Counted from the stretch's first letter, positions 1-8,840 are shown. The stretch is 64,000 nt of DNA from Metabacillus idriensis (GCF_009674765.1 NZ_WKKF01000001.1:62001-126000), one strand, 5' to 3'. Program-made: numbers and translations. Notes: generated by a model from the letters alone, not told the origin.

Positions 1-237
1 GAACTGCAAACTCAAATTCAAAAAGCCATGAATGAAACGACAGAGTGGATGCTTGAGGAATCAAAAAACATGAATGACTCACAGCTGAGAAGAATGAAAC
101 AAAATTCCAAGATGAAAATACATGAGCTAAGTGAAGCTGAAAAAGATAAATGGCAGGAAGTTTTTATGCCGCTTTATGAGGCGTATTCCTCTGAATATGG
201 GGACAATTGGATTGATGACATTCGAAACGAGCGATAA
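1..237 (+). CDS. TRAP-type C4-dicarboxylate solute-binding protein, C-terminal part
   Basis: The window opens inside this gene; the frame is open from base 1 and stops at 237, giving the last 78 residues. The helical, charged tail ending in PLYEAYSSEYGDNWIDDIRNER-like sequence resembles the C-terminus of DctP/DctB-type periplasmic-binding-fold proteins of the TRAP family. In B. subtilis a protein of this type (DctB) acts as an extracellular co-sensor for the DctS/DctR two-component system that induces dctP. The next gene here is dctP, which supports the same role. The N-terminus and signal peptide lie outside the window, so the assignment rests on the tail and the neighbour. Confidence 0.6.
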   Translation, partial: ELQTQIQKAMNETTEWMLEESKNMNDSQLRRMKQNSKMKIHELSEAEKDKWQEVFMPLYEAYSSEYGDNWIDDIRNER

Positions 238-244
238 AAATTGG

Positions 245-269
245 CCGCTGCATTGGTGCAGCGGTTTTT
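245..269 (+). terminator. Intrinsic terminator after the TRAP binding-protein gene
   Basis: Perfect 8-bp stem CCGCTGCA/TGCAGCGG with a 4-base TTGG loop followed by five T. It separates the binding-protein gene from dctP, so dctP probably has its own promoter. Confidence 0.85.
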
Positions 270-392
270 CTATTAATGAGGTATTCAGAGAGACGTAGCG
301 CCTCCGCTTTTCTAGTGACCAAAAAGACCAAAAAGAACAATAATACCAAAACGGAGTGGTGTCGAAATTATCAGTTAATATAAAGGTATTCT

Positions 393-406
393 TGAAAGCG
401 CTATCA
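393..406. promoter_or_regulatory. cre site (CcpA operator) upstream of dctP
   Basis: TGAAAGCGCTATCA matches every fixed position of the Bacillus cre consensus TGWNANCGNTNWCA. It lies 21 bp before the dctP start codon, where bound CcpA would block transcription. This fits carbon catabolite repression of dicarboxylate uptake. Confidence 0.75.
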
Positions 407-426
407 ATAATAGGACGGAGGATACT

Positions 427-1689
427 ATGAAAATTAATTTTAAGAATTTGACGGTTCAGGTAATTATCGGGATTATTTTAGGGATTGCAGTCGGCTTTTT
501 GTTTCCAAGCTTCGGAATTGAGCTGAAGGTATTAGCAGATGTTTTTATCAAAATGATTAAAATGGTGATTGCGCCAATTATCTTTTTTACGGTTGTTATT
601 GGTATTGGAAGCATGGGTGACTTGAAAAAGGTTGGAAGAATCGGAGGCAAGGCTCTTCTGTATTTTGAAATTGTGACGACCTTTGCACTTGCAATCGGAA
701 TTATCGTAGTAGGAATTGTAAAGCCTGGTGACGGCTTCAACACAGATAAAGTTGAGGGTGGAGATGTATCCCAGTATACAGAGCAGGCTGAGGAAACAAG
801 TCACGGATTCGTTGACTTTATTGTCGGCATTATTCCTGAGAATGTTGTAGGTGCGATGGCTGAGGGAGAACTGCTCCCAATCTTATTCTTTGCCGTTCTG
901 TTTGGTATTTCAATGGCAGCGGTTGGCGAAAAAGCAAAACCGGTTGTCGTTTTGTTTGAAAGGCTGACAGATATCTTCTTCGGTGTTGTCAACATGATCA
1001 TGAAAGTTTCTCCATTTGCGGCATTCGGCGCGATGGCTTACACAATTGGGCAATTTGGACTCGGCTCGCTTGTTGCTCTCGGTAAATTAATGGGTTCTGT
1101 TTATATCACGATGTTCCTATTTATCATTTTTATTTTAGGAGCGATTGCAAAATATTATGGATTCAGCATCATCAAATTTATCGCATATATTAAAGAAGAG
1201 ATCTTGCTTGTTCTCGGAACTTCTTCATCAGAATCCGCACTTCCGAAGATGATGGAGAAAATGGAGAAATACGGATGTTCTAAATCTGTTGTTGGACTTG
1301 TTATTCCGACAGGCTACTCCTTTAACTTGGATGGCACTTCAATCTATTTATCCATGGCAGCGATGTTTATTGCACAGGCATACGGAGTAGACCTCAGTAT
1401 TTGGCAGCAGCTGACCCTTCTTGGCATTCTGATGCTTACATCTAAAGGGGCGGCAGGAGTAACCGGATCCGGATTTATTACATTGGCAGCCACGCTTGCT
1501 GCATTCCCGATGATTCCGGTTGAAGGCATCGCCTTACTGCTCGGAGTGGATCGTTTTATGTCTGAAGCCCGTGCGATCACAAATCTGATTGGAAATGGTG
1601 TGGCAACGGTTGTTGTATCTAAAATGGAAGATGAGTTTCATCCTCCTGCTGAACATGCAGAACCTGCAAAAATCTCAATTGCTAAGTAA
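427..1689 (+). CDS. dctP: C4-dicarboxylate:cation symporter DctP (DAACS family)
   Basis: A 420-residue membrane transporter of the dicarboxylate/amino acid:cation symporter (SLC1-type) family, importing succinate, fumarate and malate with cations. Family hallmarks are present: the serine-rich re-entrant loop [10 protein letters not shown] at about residues 264-273, [16 protein letters not shown] at about 296-311, [13 protein letters not shown] near 337, and the C-terminal [17 protein letters not shown] block. Length equals the usual 420-430 residues. The start follows GGACGGAG at about 9 bases. The neighbouring TRAP-type binding protein suggests DctS/DctR-type induction, and a cre site sits upstream. 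GltP/GltT-type glutamate carriers are related, but the overall sequence is closest to the DctP group. Confidence 0.92.
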   Translation: MKINFKNLTVQVIIGIILGIAVGFLFPSFGIELKVLADVFIKMIKMVIAPIIFFTVVIGIGSMGDLKKVGRIGGKALLYFEIVTTFALAIGIIVVGIVKPGDGFNTDKVEGGDVSQYTEQAEETSHGFVDFIVGIIPENVVGAMAEGELLPILFFAVLFGISMAAVGEKAKPVVVLFERLTDIFFGVVNMIMKVSPFAAFGAMAYTIGQFGLGSLVALGKLMGSVYITMFLFIIFILGAIAKYYGFSIIKFIAYIKEEILLVLGTSSSESALPKMMEKMEKYGCSKSVVGLVIPTGYSFNLDGTSIYLSMAAMFIAQAYGVDLSIWQQLTLLGILMLTSKGAAGVTGSGFITLAATLAAFPMIPVEGIALLLGVDRFMSEARAITNLIGNGVATVVVSKMEDEFHPPAEHAEPAKISIAK

Positions 1690-1690
1690 A

Positions 1691-1715
1691 AAAAGCGGAG
1701 TTTCCGCTTTTTTTT
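1691..1715 (+). terminator. Intrinsic terminator after dctP
   Basis: AAAAGCGGA/TCCGCTTTT stem with a 3-base loop followed by a run of T, starting directly after the dctP stop codon. Confidence 0.85.
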
Positions 1716-1909
1716 ATGTTTTTTTAAGATTGTGTAAATTTATATAGAAATCAATACCATAGAAATATTTTACTAATATTAATACTTTGTAAAGAAATTG
1801 TTAAAATTAACGACAAAGTCTTTTCGGATTCGACATTAACGTATATACTTTTTAAGTTGCAAATAAAGAGAGAAAATAAAAAATATATGGCTCCTTGGAG
1901 GAATAAGCA

Positions 1910-2530
1910 ATGGCTATCAAAAGAAGAAAAGATAAGTTTTCTGAAATGTTAAGTCAAATATCTGAGAACTTAAAAGAAACTGGGCAGTATTTTGTTGATT
2001 TCAAAATCAAAAATGCCAACGATCTGAAAGTTTTCTCAGAGACAATTAAGGATTATGAGTCAAAGGGTGACACGTTTGTTCATACCATCATCATGGAACT
2101 GAACAAAGCATTCATTACTCCGATTGAGCGCGAAGACATTCTTCAGCTCGCAATGATCATGGACGATGTTTTAGATGGCATCGAACATTCTGCGGCACTG
2201 TTTGAAATGTATTCTGTTACACAGCCGACTGACTACATGGTAAAGTTCGTTGACACAATTAATGAGTGTACAATCGAAATCGCTAAATCAATTGAGCTGC
2301 TTTCTAATAAAAAGCTGAGCGATATCCGCACTCATGCAATCCGTTTAAAAGAACTTGAGTCAAACTGTGATAATTACTTGCGTACAGCTGTGAAAAATTT
2401 ATTTGCAATCGAAAAAGACCCAATTAAAATTATTCAATATAAAGAGATCTATGAAACACTTGAAGAAATTGCTGATAGCTGTCAGGGTGTTGCCAACACA
2501 CTTGAGACTATCATCATGAAGAACGCGTAA
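1910..2530 (+). CDS. ykaA: DUF47/PhoU-like protein, partner of Pit
   Basis: A 206-residue all-alpha soluble protein of the DUF47 (PF01865) family, which is related to PhoU. The paired acidic motifs expected for metal-binding three-helix bundles are visible: DYESKGD near residue 48 and ETLEEIADSCQ near residue 183. DUF47 genes typically sit next to pit and are thought to modulate Pit-mediated phosphate transport. Here the stop is only 11 bases before the pit start, so the two form an operon, as ykaA-pit does in B. subtilis. A TTGGAGG ribosome binding site precedes the ATG. The mechanism in Bacillus is not established. Confidence 0.88.
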   Translation: MAIKRRKDKFSEMLSQISENLKETGQYFVDFKIKNANDLKVFSETIKDYESKGDTFVHTIIMELNKAFITPIEREDILQLAMIMDDVLDGIEHSAALFEMYSVTQPTDYMVKFVDTINECTIEIAKSIELLSNKKLSDIRTHAIRLKELESNCDNYLRTAVKNLFAIEKDPIKIIQYKEIYETLEEIADSCQGVANTLETIIMKNA

Positions 2531-2541
2531 GAGGCGATATT

Positions 2542-3540
2542 ATGGATACTATATTAATTCTTACCATTCTTATTGTTATTTTTGCCTTGGCATTTGACTT
2601 TATTAACGGATTTCATGATACAGCGAATGCGATTGCAACATCCGTATCAACGAAAGCCCTTAAACCAAGACAGGCAATTATCCTTGCATCTGTCATGAAC
2701 TTCGTCGGTGCCATGACATTCACAGGCGTGGCAAAGACAATTACAAAGGATATTGTTGATCCATTTACCCTGCAAAATGGATCTGTTGTTATCTTAGCTG
2801 CACTGATTGCAGCTATCACGTGGAATTTGATTACTTGGTATTATGGGATTCCAAGCAGTTCTTCCCATGCAATTATTGGTTCAATCGCTGGTGCTGCGAT
2901 TGCAGCGGCAGGATTTAGTTCATTAAACTATTCAGGATTCTTGAAAATCCTTCAGGCCCTTATCATTTCACCGATCTTGGCATTTATAATCGGTTATATT
3001 GTTTACAGCATTTTTAAAGTCGTTTTTAAAAACAATAATCTTACAAAAACAAACAGAAATTTCCGTGCGATTCAAGTAGCAACTGCTGCTTTGCAATCTT
3101 ACACTCACGGTACGAATGATGCTCAAAAAGCGATGGGGATCATCACAATGGCTCTGATTGCAGGGAATCTTCAAGATTCTACAGATATTCAATGGTGGGT
3201 TCAATTCTCATGTGCCCTTGCAATGGGACTTGGAACGAGTGTCGGCGGCTGGAAAATCATTAAAACCGTTGGCGGAAAGATCATGAAGATTCGCCCAGTT
3301 AACGGTGTAGCAGCTGATTTAACAGGAGCAGCGGTTATCTTTGGCGCTTCTATTATTCATTTGCCAGTAAGTACAACACACGTTATTTCATCTTCAATCC
3401 TTGGTGTAGGCTCTGCCCACCGAATTAAAGGTGTAAAATGGGGAACGGCTAAAACGATGATCATCACATGGTTCATCACCTTGCCGATTTCTGCTACATT
3501 AGCAGCGATTTCCTATTTTATTTTAAATCTGTTCTTTTAA
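2542..3540 (+). CDS. pit: Low-affinity inorganic phosphate transporter Pit
   Basis: A 332-residue membrane protein of the PiT family (PF01384), carrying metal-phosphate or phosphate with a cation. The two inverted signature repeats are clear: DFINGFHDTANAIATSV at residues 19-35 and HGTNDAQKAMGI at about 189-200. The PSSSSHAIIG and LPVSTTHVISSSILGVG segments are the paired conserved loops. It is the second gene of the ykaA-pit operon and ends at a terminator. Confidence 0.93.
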   Translation: MDTILILTILIVIFALAFDFINGFHDTANAIATSVSTKALKPRQAIILASVMNFVGAMTFTGVAKTITKDIVDPFTLQNGSVVILAALIAAITWNLITWYYGIPSSSSHAIIGSIAGAAIAAAGFSSLNYSGFLKILQALIISPILAFIIGYIVYSIFKVVFKNNNLTKTNRNFRAIQVATAALQSYTHGTNDAQKAMGIITMALIAGNLQDSTDIQWWVQFSCALAMGLGTSVGGWKIIKTVGGKIMKIRPVNGVAADLTGAAVIFGASIIHLPVSTTHVISSSILGVGSAHRIKGVKWGTAKTMIITWFITLPISATLAAISYFILNLFF

Positions 3541-3548
3541 TGATCAAG

Positions 3549-3571
3549 CCCTTCTTAATTGAAGGGTTTTT
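3549..3571 (+). terminator. Intrinsic terminator after pit
   Basis: CCCTTC/GAAGGG stem with a 6-base TTAATT loop and five T, 8 bases after the pit stop. Confidence 0.8.
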
Positions 3572-3707
3572 AATTTGGGAAATTATAGTTTCATTAAACG
3601 CTCAGAGAGCGCATGATAGAACATCAACATACCTAGCAAAATGAAGACCATTTCTCTTCTTCAATTAATTGACGAAAAAAACTCGGAGTGATACTATTGC
3701 TTGTAGA

Positions 3708-3728
3708 TGATAGTGAAAATCGTTATCA
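3708..3728. promoter_or_regulatory. Fur-type box upstream of the nitroreductase gene
   Basis: The 19-base core GATAGTGAAAATCGTTATC matches the classical Fur box GATAATGATAATCATTATC at 16 of 19 positions and is flanked by T and A, which extends the dyad. It lies 15 bp upstream of the start codon and would place the gene under iron-dependent repression. PerR boxes are similar, so Fur is the likelier but not the only candidate. Confidence 0.6.
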
Positions 3729-3743
3729 ATTGGAGGATGAAAG

Positions 3744-4295
3744 ATGATTCAGCAACAATCCATTTCGGCTGTAATACGGGAAAGAATTTCAATCAAATCA
3801 AATTACCTGCCTCTCGAGGTCAAGGAAGAAGATGTTGTCACCCTGCTTAATAACGCTGTCTGGGCGCCTAATCATGGGCTTAGAGAGCCTTGGAGGTTCT
3901 TATTTGTAAGCGAAGAGCGGCGGGAAGCTTTGATTCAGACTGTTCTTGCTTGCTGCGAAGCAAAAACACATGAAAAAGTGAGATCAAAACTTGCAGATGT
4001 TCCTGCATTTTTAGTTGCCATTATGCCTGAAGATCCCCGCCAGAAAATTTGGGAAGAGGATTTTGCTGCAATAAGCAGTCTTATTCAAAATTTGCAGCTG
4101 CTTGGCTGGGAAAAAGAACTAGGGATGGTCTGGAAGACGCCAAATTACATATATGATCCGAAATTCCGCCGTGCCATCGGAGTTCAAAATGGCGAAAAAA
4201 TCATCGGCATTCTGCAGCTTGGCTATTTTGATCCTGCTCAGCATGTGAAAGATAGAAAGCGGACCAATGCATTGGAAAAACTGACTTCATTTTAA
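3744..4295 (+). CDS. Nitroreductase-family FMN oxidoreductase (YfhC-like)
   Basis: A 183-residue protein of the nitroreductase fold, using FMN and NAD(P)H as a homodimer. The N-terminal IRERISIKSN and the WAPNHGLREPWRFLFV block near residues 38-54 are the FMN phosphate and ring contact regions (usual pattern R-R-S and P-S-x-x-N-x-Q-P-W, here with H-G-L-R-E-P-W). The conserved GMVWKTP and the C-terminal IGILQLGYFDP are also typical. A GGAGG ribosome binding site precedes the ATG. The upstream Fur-type box suggests induction under iron limitation. In B. subtilis the related yfhC is, from memory, also in the Fur regulon. The substrate cannot be read from the sequence. Confidence 0.8.
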   Translation: MIQQQSISAVIRERISIKSNYLPLEVKEEDVVTLLNNAVWAPNHGLREPWRFLFVSEERREALIQTVLACCEAKTHEKVRSKLADVPAFLVAIMPEDPRQKIWEEDFAAISSLIQNLQLLGWEKELGMVWKTPNYIYDPKFRRAIGVQNGEKIIGILQLGYFDPAQHVKDRKRTNALEKLTSF

Positions 4296-4436
4296 GAGGA
4301 ATGTCGTTATTTCGGACAATAAAGAATGTCGATTATTGTTGTTATAAGCAGAATAATCATAGGAGTGCAGTTTCGCTAATAATTTATATGATTTCGCAAA
4401 CAAATCCGGAGTTTCGAAAATAATCTAATCAAGATT

Positions 4437-4487
4437 GCCTACAATAAAAACGCATGGATTCTATGTCCATGCGTTTTTATTGTAGGC
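4437..4487. terminator. Perfect 22-bp inverted repeat, bidirectional terminator
   Basis: The arms at 4437-4458 and 4466-4487 are perfect reverse complements, with a 7-base loop. The inner GC-rich stem CGCATGGA/TCCATGCG is flanked by A5 and T5 tracts, so it can stop transcription in both directions between the convergent nitroreductase and esterase genes. Confidence 0.75.
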
Positions 4488-4807
4488 AATGTTCTCATTG
4501 ATTGTTGCTTTGCCTTGTGTGATTGGACACACATCAAGTTTTCGGTCGTGCTCTTTTCTTCGAATTTTGAGATACAGCGCTATTTTAGATGGCGTAAGAC
4601 TTCTTGTGCTGCAAACTCGGTTTTGGCGCACTTCCATACTGGGGAAGGGCCTTCTTGGTGCTGCAAACTCGGTTTTGGCGCACTTCCATACTGGGGGAGG
4701 GCCTTCTTGGTGCTGCAAACTCGGTTTTGGGGCACTTCCTTACTGCGTGAGGGCCTTCTTGATTTTTAACGGACTAGCTCAAGCAAGAAAATTTACCAAA
4801 AAGAGCC
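4485..4807. repeat. MITE-like intergenic element A, carrying a 52-bp tandem array
   Basis: The left end (GGC..TGTTCTCATTGATTGTTG) and the right end (AGCAAG...TTTACCAAAAAGAGCCT) resemble the ends of the other elements in this window (for example 50331-50553). The interior holds the 52-bp array at 4601-4755. No credible open reading frame is present: frames through the array change with each 52-base unit. Confidence 0.6.
4601..4755. repeat. Tandem array, three units of about 52 bp
   Basis: Units start at 4601, 4652 and 4704 (51, 52 and 52 bp), each beginning TTCTTG and containing GCTGCAAACTCGGTTTTGG and CACTTCC. The reverse complement, TGCGCCAAAACCGAGTTTGC, is clearly related to the units in element G (61161-61316). 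Confidence 0.9.
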
Positions 4808-4812
4808 TAAAA

Positions 4813-5580
4813 TTATGAGTACAAATACGTAAAAATCTCCGGCACTCTCTTTCTCCAGGCTACTTCATTGTGTTCGGCATCTTCGATTACTTCATAGCGG
4901 CAATCGCCAATTTTTCCTTTAAGAATCGCATACACATCGTCACTGGAATCAATATAATCCTGATGATGAATGGATGCCGTTATTTCTTTTGTGCCGACAT
5001 CCATATAAAACTTTTTAATTGCTGACAAATCACTGTCTTTTATCAGTGTTTCAATCTCATGCTGGTTAAACCAGTAAGCAGATGAAAGAGAAGCAATTTT
5101 TTTGAAGATATGAGGATATTTGCATGCTGCATATGTAGAAATTAAACCGCCCATTGAACTGCCTGCCATCGAAGTTCCACCAGGGAGTGTTCGATACTTG
5201 CTGTCAATCAGCGGTTTTAGTTCCCAGGCGATGAAGTCGATGTACGCTTCACCTTCACCTCCAAGGTTAACGTCCTGTCCAGCCAGGTCCCCTGCAAGGT
5301 CTTTGTTGATCCACGGACCATATTCGTTAAATCGATTGTATCCTGAATGATTACAGTCAATGCCAACGACAATCAGCTCCAGGCCGCTCTGCTCAAGGTA
5401 ATCCTTTATGCCCCAGCTGACACCAAAACTTGCATCTCTGTCTTCAAATAAATTTTGTCCATCGTGCATATAGAGGACCGGATAAGCTTTAGAACTGATT
5501 GCGTAGTTTTCAGGCAAATAGACGGTAATTTGTCTTTCACGTCCAAGTGTTGTGATGATTACTTTGAATTTTTCAATCAT
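4813..5580 (-). CDS. Esterase-D-type alpha/beta hydrolase, cytoplasmic
   Basis: A 255-residue serine hydrolase of the putative esterase family (PF00756). The nucleophile elbow GSSMGG lies near residue 141, the oxyanion-region VLYMHDGQNLF near residues 35-45, and the catalytic His is probably in EDAEHNEVAW near residue 236. There is no signal peptide, unlike the larger esterase at 42517-44436. It reads toward the nitroreductase gene, separated by element A. Family members act on carboxylic esters, feruloyl esters or siderophores; the Fur-regulated neighbour makes a siderophore-esterase role possible but unproven. Confidence 0.8.
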   Translation of the reverse strand: MIEKFKVIITTLGRERQITVYLPENYAISSKAYPVLYMHDGQNLFEDRDASFGVSWGIKDYLEQSGLELIVVGIDCNHSGYNRFNEYGPWINKDLAGDLAGQDVNLGGEGEAYIDFIAWELKPLIDSKYRTLPGGTSMAGSSMGGLISTYAACKYPHIFKKIASLSSAYWFNQHEIETLIKDSDLSAIKKFYMDVGTKEITASIHHQDYIDSSDDVYAILKGKIGDCRYEVIEDAEHNEVAWRKRVPEIFTYLYS

Positions 5581-5752
5581 GGTTTGTACACTCCTCTACT
5601 GGCAAATAGTATCGATATTATAGTGGAAATTTCAGAATATAGCATGAAATAATAACAAATACGTTAACTGCTTTACATAAAAATACCATGAAAAATCATA
5701 ATATTTCCATTCTCCGCAAACAATAATAAAAAAGCGATTTTAGGAGAATGAA

Positions 5753-6343
5753 ATGAATGTATTGATAATTTATGCTCATCCTAATCCCGAAAGCTTTAAT
5801 GCAGCGATATGTGATGCAGTGGAAAAAGAATTTATAAGCAAAGAATTTCAGGTTAGAAAAAGGGATCTGTATCAAATGAAGTTTGATCCGATTCTGACAG
5901 AGGACGATTATACATCCTTTTATCAGGATAAAATTCCGGCTGATATTCAGGCGGAACAGAGAGAAATCATATGGGCAGATATTCTGGTCTTTGTTTTTCC
6001 GACATGGTGGATAGGGATGCCTGCTATTTTAAAAGGGTATTTTGACAGAGTATTCACCAACGGTTTTGCTTTTCGATATGCTGATGAAGGGCCTGAGGGC
6101 TTGCTGAAAGAAAAACAGGCGCTGATTTTCCAGACTACGGGGCAGCCTGAAAAATTGTTAAAGCCGCCGCAATTGACCATGGCAATGCAGACTGCGTTTG
6201 ATATTGGCATCATGAATTTTTGCGGAATCGAAACGCTTGCACATAAGTTCATATATTCTGTGCAATATGTTGATGAAGAAACCCGGCAAATGATACTGCA
6301 AGAAGTAAGAGAAGTTGTTGAAATGATTGGAAAAACACAATGA
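5753..6343 (+). CDS. Flavodoxin-fold NAD(P)H oxidoreductase (NQO1/YwrO type)
   Basis: A 196-residue protein with the N-terminal FMN or FAD phosphate-binding signature YAHPNPESFNAAI at residues 6-18 and the conserved VFPTWWIGMPAILKGYFDRVF at about 80-100. This places it in the flavodoxin_2 family (PF02525), which reduces quinones or nitroaromatics by two electrons with NAD(P)H. Length is typical of the YwrO/KefF-like branch. The start follows TAGGAGAATGAA. It is followed directly by a strong terminator, so it is monocistronic. Confidence 0.85.
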   Translation: MNVLIIYAHPNPESFNAAICDAVEKEFISKEFQVRKRDLYQMKFDPILTEDDYTSFYQDKIPADIQAEQREIIWADILVFVFPTWWIGMPAILKGYFDRVFTNGFAFRYADEGPEGLLKEKQALIFQTTGQPEKLLKPPQLTMAMQTAFDIGIMNFCGIETLAHKFIYSVQYVDEETRQMILQEVREVVEMIGKTQ

Positions 6344-6380
6344 AAAAAGATCTTCCTGCAGTGATGGGAAGATCTTTTTT
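6343..6380 (+). terminator. Intrinsic terminator, overlapping the stop codon
   Basis: AAAAAAGATCTTCC pairs perfectly with GGAAGATCTTTTTT around a 10-base loop. The stem starts at the last base of the TGA stop codon. Confidence 0.85.
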
Positions 6381-6424
6381 ATGTGAACTTATAGAGCTTT
6401 CGGCGGACACAAAGTTCAAAAAAA

Positions 6425-6651
6425 AAGGTCTCGTAAAGTTGTTGCTTTAGAAGGGGAAGGCACTTGACTCCTCCAGGAAAAAGAGAGGAGGGCAGACACA
6501 GCAGGCGAAGCCAGAAGCCGAGGAGGCTCCTCACGCGGAAAGCATGTGCCTGCAGCGTAAAGAAACGGACAAGGATCCCGAAGTTCGAGTGTCAAACCGA
6601 TTTTGCTGCGCGAAATTATAACAAAAACAACAATCTATGAGAAGACAGCCT
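6425..6651. repeat. MITE-like intergenic element B, inverted orientation
   Basis: It reads AGGTCTCGTAAAGTTGTTGC at the left and CAACAATCTATGAGAAGACAGCCT at the right, i.e. the reverse complement of element F (50331-50553). The body keeps GGCACTTGACTCC and CACGCGGAAAGCA. At about 6573-6616 it holds a single copy of the repeat found three times in element G (CCGAAGTTCGAGTGTCAAAC), inserted between AACGGACAA and AACAAAAACAACAATC. Confidence 0.7.
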
Positions 6652-6875
6652 CAGAAACTGAAAAGGTGATCTACCTAAAGGCTAATGAGATATTCATTCA
6701 ACAGTGGCAGGAGTTTGATTTCATATGTGAGAAAACCTTTTCAAAGTGCAGTGATCATTTAGATATTTAGAGGTCTTTTTCCCAATACAACAATCTATAC
6801 TAGTGTGATAGATTAGTAGAGTATAGAAGAAAGTGAAAAATCTTCTAATCATGGAACCTTGAGGAGCTGGTGGGT
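6652..6875 (+). other. Non-coding stretch upstream of the protease gene
   Basis: No open frame or repeat of note. A TGTGATAGATTAGTAGAGTATAG stretch near 6803-6825 may hold the protease promoter, but I see no clear -35/-10 pair. GAGGAG at 6861-6866 is the ribosome binding site. Confidence 0.4.
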
Positions 6876-8798
6876 TTGGGAAAAGGCGTTAAGTTGACCG
6901 CTTTTATGACGACACTTTGTATAGCTGGATGTGTTGTATTTATGCCGAATGTTCAGGCGGATGCTGCCCCGCAGCAGCTTCAGGAACTGAAACTGACGGA
7001 AGCTGGACAAGCATCATTCAGCGGACATAATCGGTCCGGAGGAAAAGCCATGTTCAAAATGGAGAGCTATATCAGCAAGATTCCCAAGAATGTGCTGAAG
7101 AAGCTTGAGCAGACAAGTTCTAAAAACACGCTTTATGTCGTGCAGTTAAGCGGTCCAGTAACGGAAGCAGACCGTTTATCCATCACAGGAGCAGGTGCTA
7201 AAATCATTGAGTATGTACCTGATTATGCATTTGTGGTGAAGGCGGATCCAAAAACCGTTCGTTCTTTAAAAAAGGGAAAGGGAATTGCGTCTGTAAAAGC
7301 ATACCTGCCTTTATATAAATTAGATCCGGCTCTTTTTGAATCTGGATACAGCAAGCTCTTTGATGTTGAATTAAAACACGTCGACAAATCGAAGAAAAAA
7401 GCAGTGAAGAAAAATCTTACAGAAATCATCGAATATGCTTCTCATGAAGATACACTTTTTATAGCAAAAGAAAATACGTTCCAGCTTAACAATGATGTGG
7501 CTGCCGGCATCATGAAGGTAAATACAGCGAGCAGCACATTTGGACTTTCAGGTGCAGGCCAGACAGTTGCGGTTGCAGACACAGGGCTTGATACAGGCAG
7601 AAACGATGCTTCTATGCACGAGGCATTCCAGGGCGGAAAGATCAAAGCTCTATATGCATTAGGACGGACAAACAACGCAAGTGATCCTAACGGTCATGGA
7701 ACTCATGTGGCAGGCTCTGTGCTTGGAGACGCACAGTTCAAGGGGATGGCTCCTAAAGCCGGACTCGTATTTCAGTCGATTATGGATGCAGGCGGAGGCC
7801 TTGGAGGATTGCCAAGCAATCTTAATACTCTTTTCTCACAGGCATACAATGCAGGGGCGAGAGTCCATACGAATTCCTGGGGTGCGCCAGTTGCAGGTGC
7901 GTATACAACAGAATCAAAGCAAGTGGATGAATATGTTTATAATAACGATGATATGACCGTGCTGTTTGCAGCAGGCAATGAAGGACCGAATGCCAAAACA
8001 CTGAACACGCCTGGAACAGCTAAAAATGCGATTACTGTCGGGGCTTCTGAAAATAACCGTCCGTCTTTCGGAACATATGCGGATAATAGTAATCAAATCG
8101 CTGCTTTTTCATCAAGAGGACTTACTTCGGATGGGAGGGTGAAGCCTGATATCGTCGCACCTGGAACATTTATATTATCGACCCGATCTTCATTGGCGCC
8201 AGATTCATCTTTCTGGGCGAATTATAACAGCAAATATGCTTATATGGGCGGAACGTCAATGGCGACTCCCCTTGTAGCGGGAAATGTTGCACTATTGCGT
8301 GAGCACTTTATAAAAAATAAAGGAATTACACCTAAGCCTTCCCTTATTAAAGCCGTTCTGATTGCAGGTGCAAAGGACCTTGGGCTAGGCTATCCAAGCG
8401 GAAATCAGGGATGGGGCAGAGTAACTCTAGACAAATCAGTCAATGCTGCATTTACAAACGAATCAAAAGCACTGAGAACAAATGAAAAAGCCGCTTATAC
8501 ATTTAATGCTGCAAGCGGCAAGCCGCTTAGAATTGCGCTGGCCTGGACAGATTATCCGGGAAATCCATCCGCATCTGTTTCACTCGTCAATGATTTGGAT
8601 CTTGTCATAAAATCACCTAGCGGAAAAACGTACACAGGAAATGATTTTACTTCTCCTTACAACAGCGAATGGGATGGAAGAAACAATGTAGAAACGGTTA
8701 TTTTGCCAAATGCGGAAGCTGGGGCTTATACGATTGAAGTACAGGCTTACAACGTTCCGTCAGGCACTCAGGATTTCTCTTTTGCAGTAGTACAATAG
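6876..8798 (+). CDS. Secreted subtilisin-like serine protease of the KP-43 (oxidatively stable) type
   Basis: A pre-pro-protease of about 640 residues. A short hydrophobic signal (LTAFMTTLCIAGCVVFM, then QADA-A) precedes a propeptide of about 175 residues. The mature enzyme should begin near NNDVAAGI (about residue 205). The S8 triad is visible: Asp in VADTGLDTG (about 235), His in NGHGTHVAGS (about 274), Ser in GGTSMATPLVAG (about 461), with Asn in AAGNEGPN as oxyanion residue. A C-terminal jelly-roll domain follows (NDLDLVIKSPSGKTYTGNDF). From memory the mature part is very close to alkaline protease KP-43 of alkaliphilic Bacillus. Start: GTG at 6870 is only 3 bases from GAGGAG; TTG at 6876 has 9-base spacing and is preferred. 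Confidence 0.92.
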   Translation: MGKGVKLTAFMTTLCIAGCVVFMPNVQADAAPQQLQELKLTEAGQASFSGHNRSGGKAMFKMESYISKIPKNVLKKLEQTSSKNTLYVVQLSGPVTEADRLSITGAGAKIIEYVPDYAFVVKADPKTVRSLKKGKGIASVKAYLPLYKLDPALFESGYSKLFDVELKHVDKSKKKAVKKNLTEIIEYASHEDTLFIAKENTFQLNNDVAAGIMKVNTASSTFGLSGAGQTVAVADTGLDTGRNDASMHEAFQGGKIKALYALGRTNNASDPNGHGTHVAGSVLGDAQFKGMAPKAGLVFQSIMDAGGGLGGLPSNLNTLFSQAYNAGARVHTNSWGAPVAGAYTTESKQVDEYVYNNDDMTVLFAAGNEGPNAKTLNTPGTAKNAITVGASENNRPSFGTYADNSNQIAAFSSRGLTSDGRVKPDIVAPGTFILSTRSSLAPDSSFWANYNSKYAYMGGTSMATPLVAGNVALLREHFIKNKGITPKPSLIKAVLIAGAKDLGLGYPSGNQGWGRVTLDKSVNAAFTNESKALRTNEKAAYTFNAASGKPLRIALAWTDYPGNPSASVSLVNDLDLVIKSPSGKTYTGNDFTSPYNSEWDGRNNVETVILPNAEAGAYTIEVQAYNVPSGTQDFSFAVVQ

Positions 8799-8805
8799 AA
8801 CATAT

Positions 8806-8840
8806 AAAACGAGCCGCTTCATGCAGAATCGGCTCGTTTT
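8806..8840 (+). terminator. Intrinsic terminator after the protease gene
   Basis: AAAACGAGCCG pairs with CGGCTCGTTTT across a 13-base loop, directly after the stop. Confidence 0.85.

Noticed and set aside
1716-1909. Pho box upstream of ykaA-pit
   Set aside because: TTAACA-like hexamers occur but not in the regular 11-base spacing required for PhoP binding.
4489-4818. Open frames of 85-109 codons across element A on both strands
   Set aside because: They read the same repeat in different frames, without translation signals or family resemblance.
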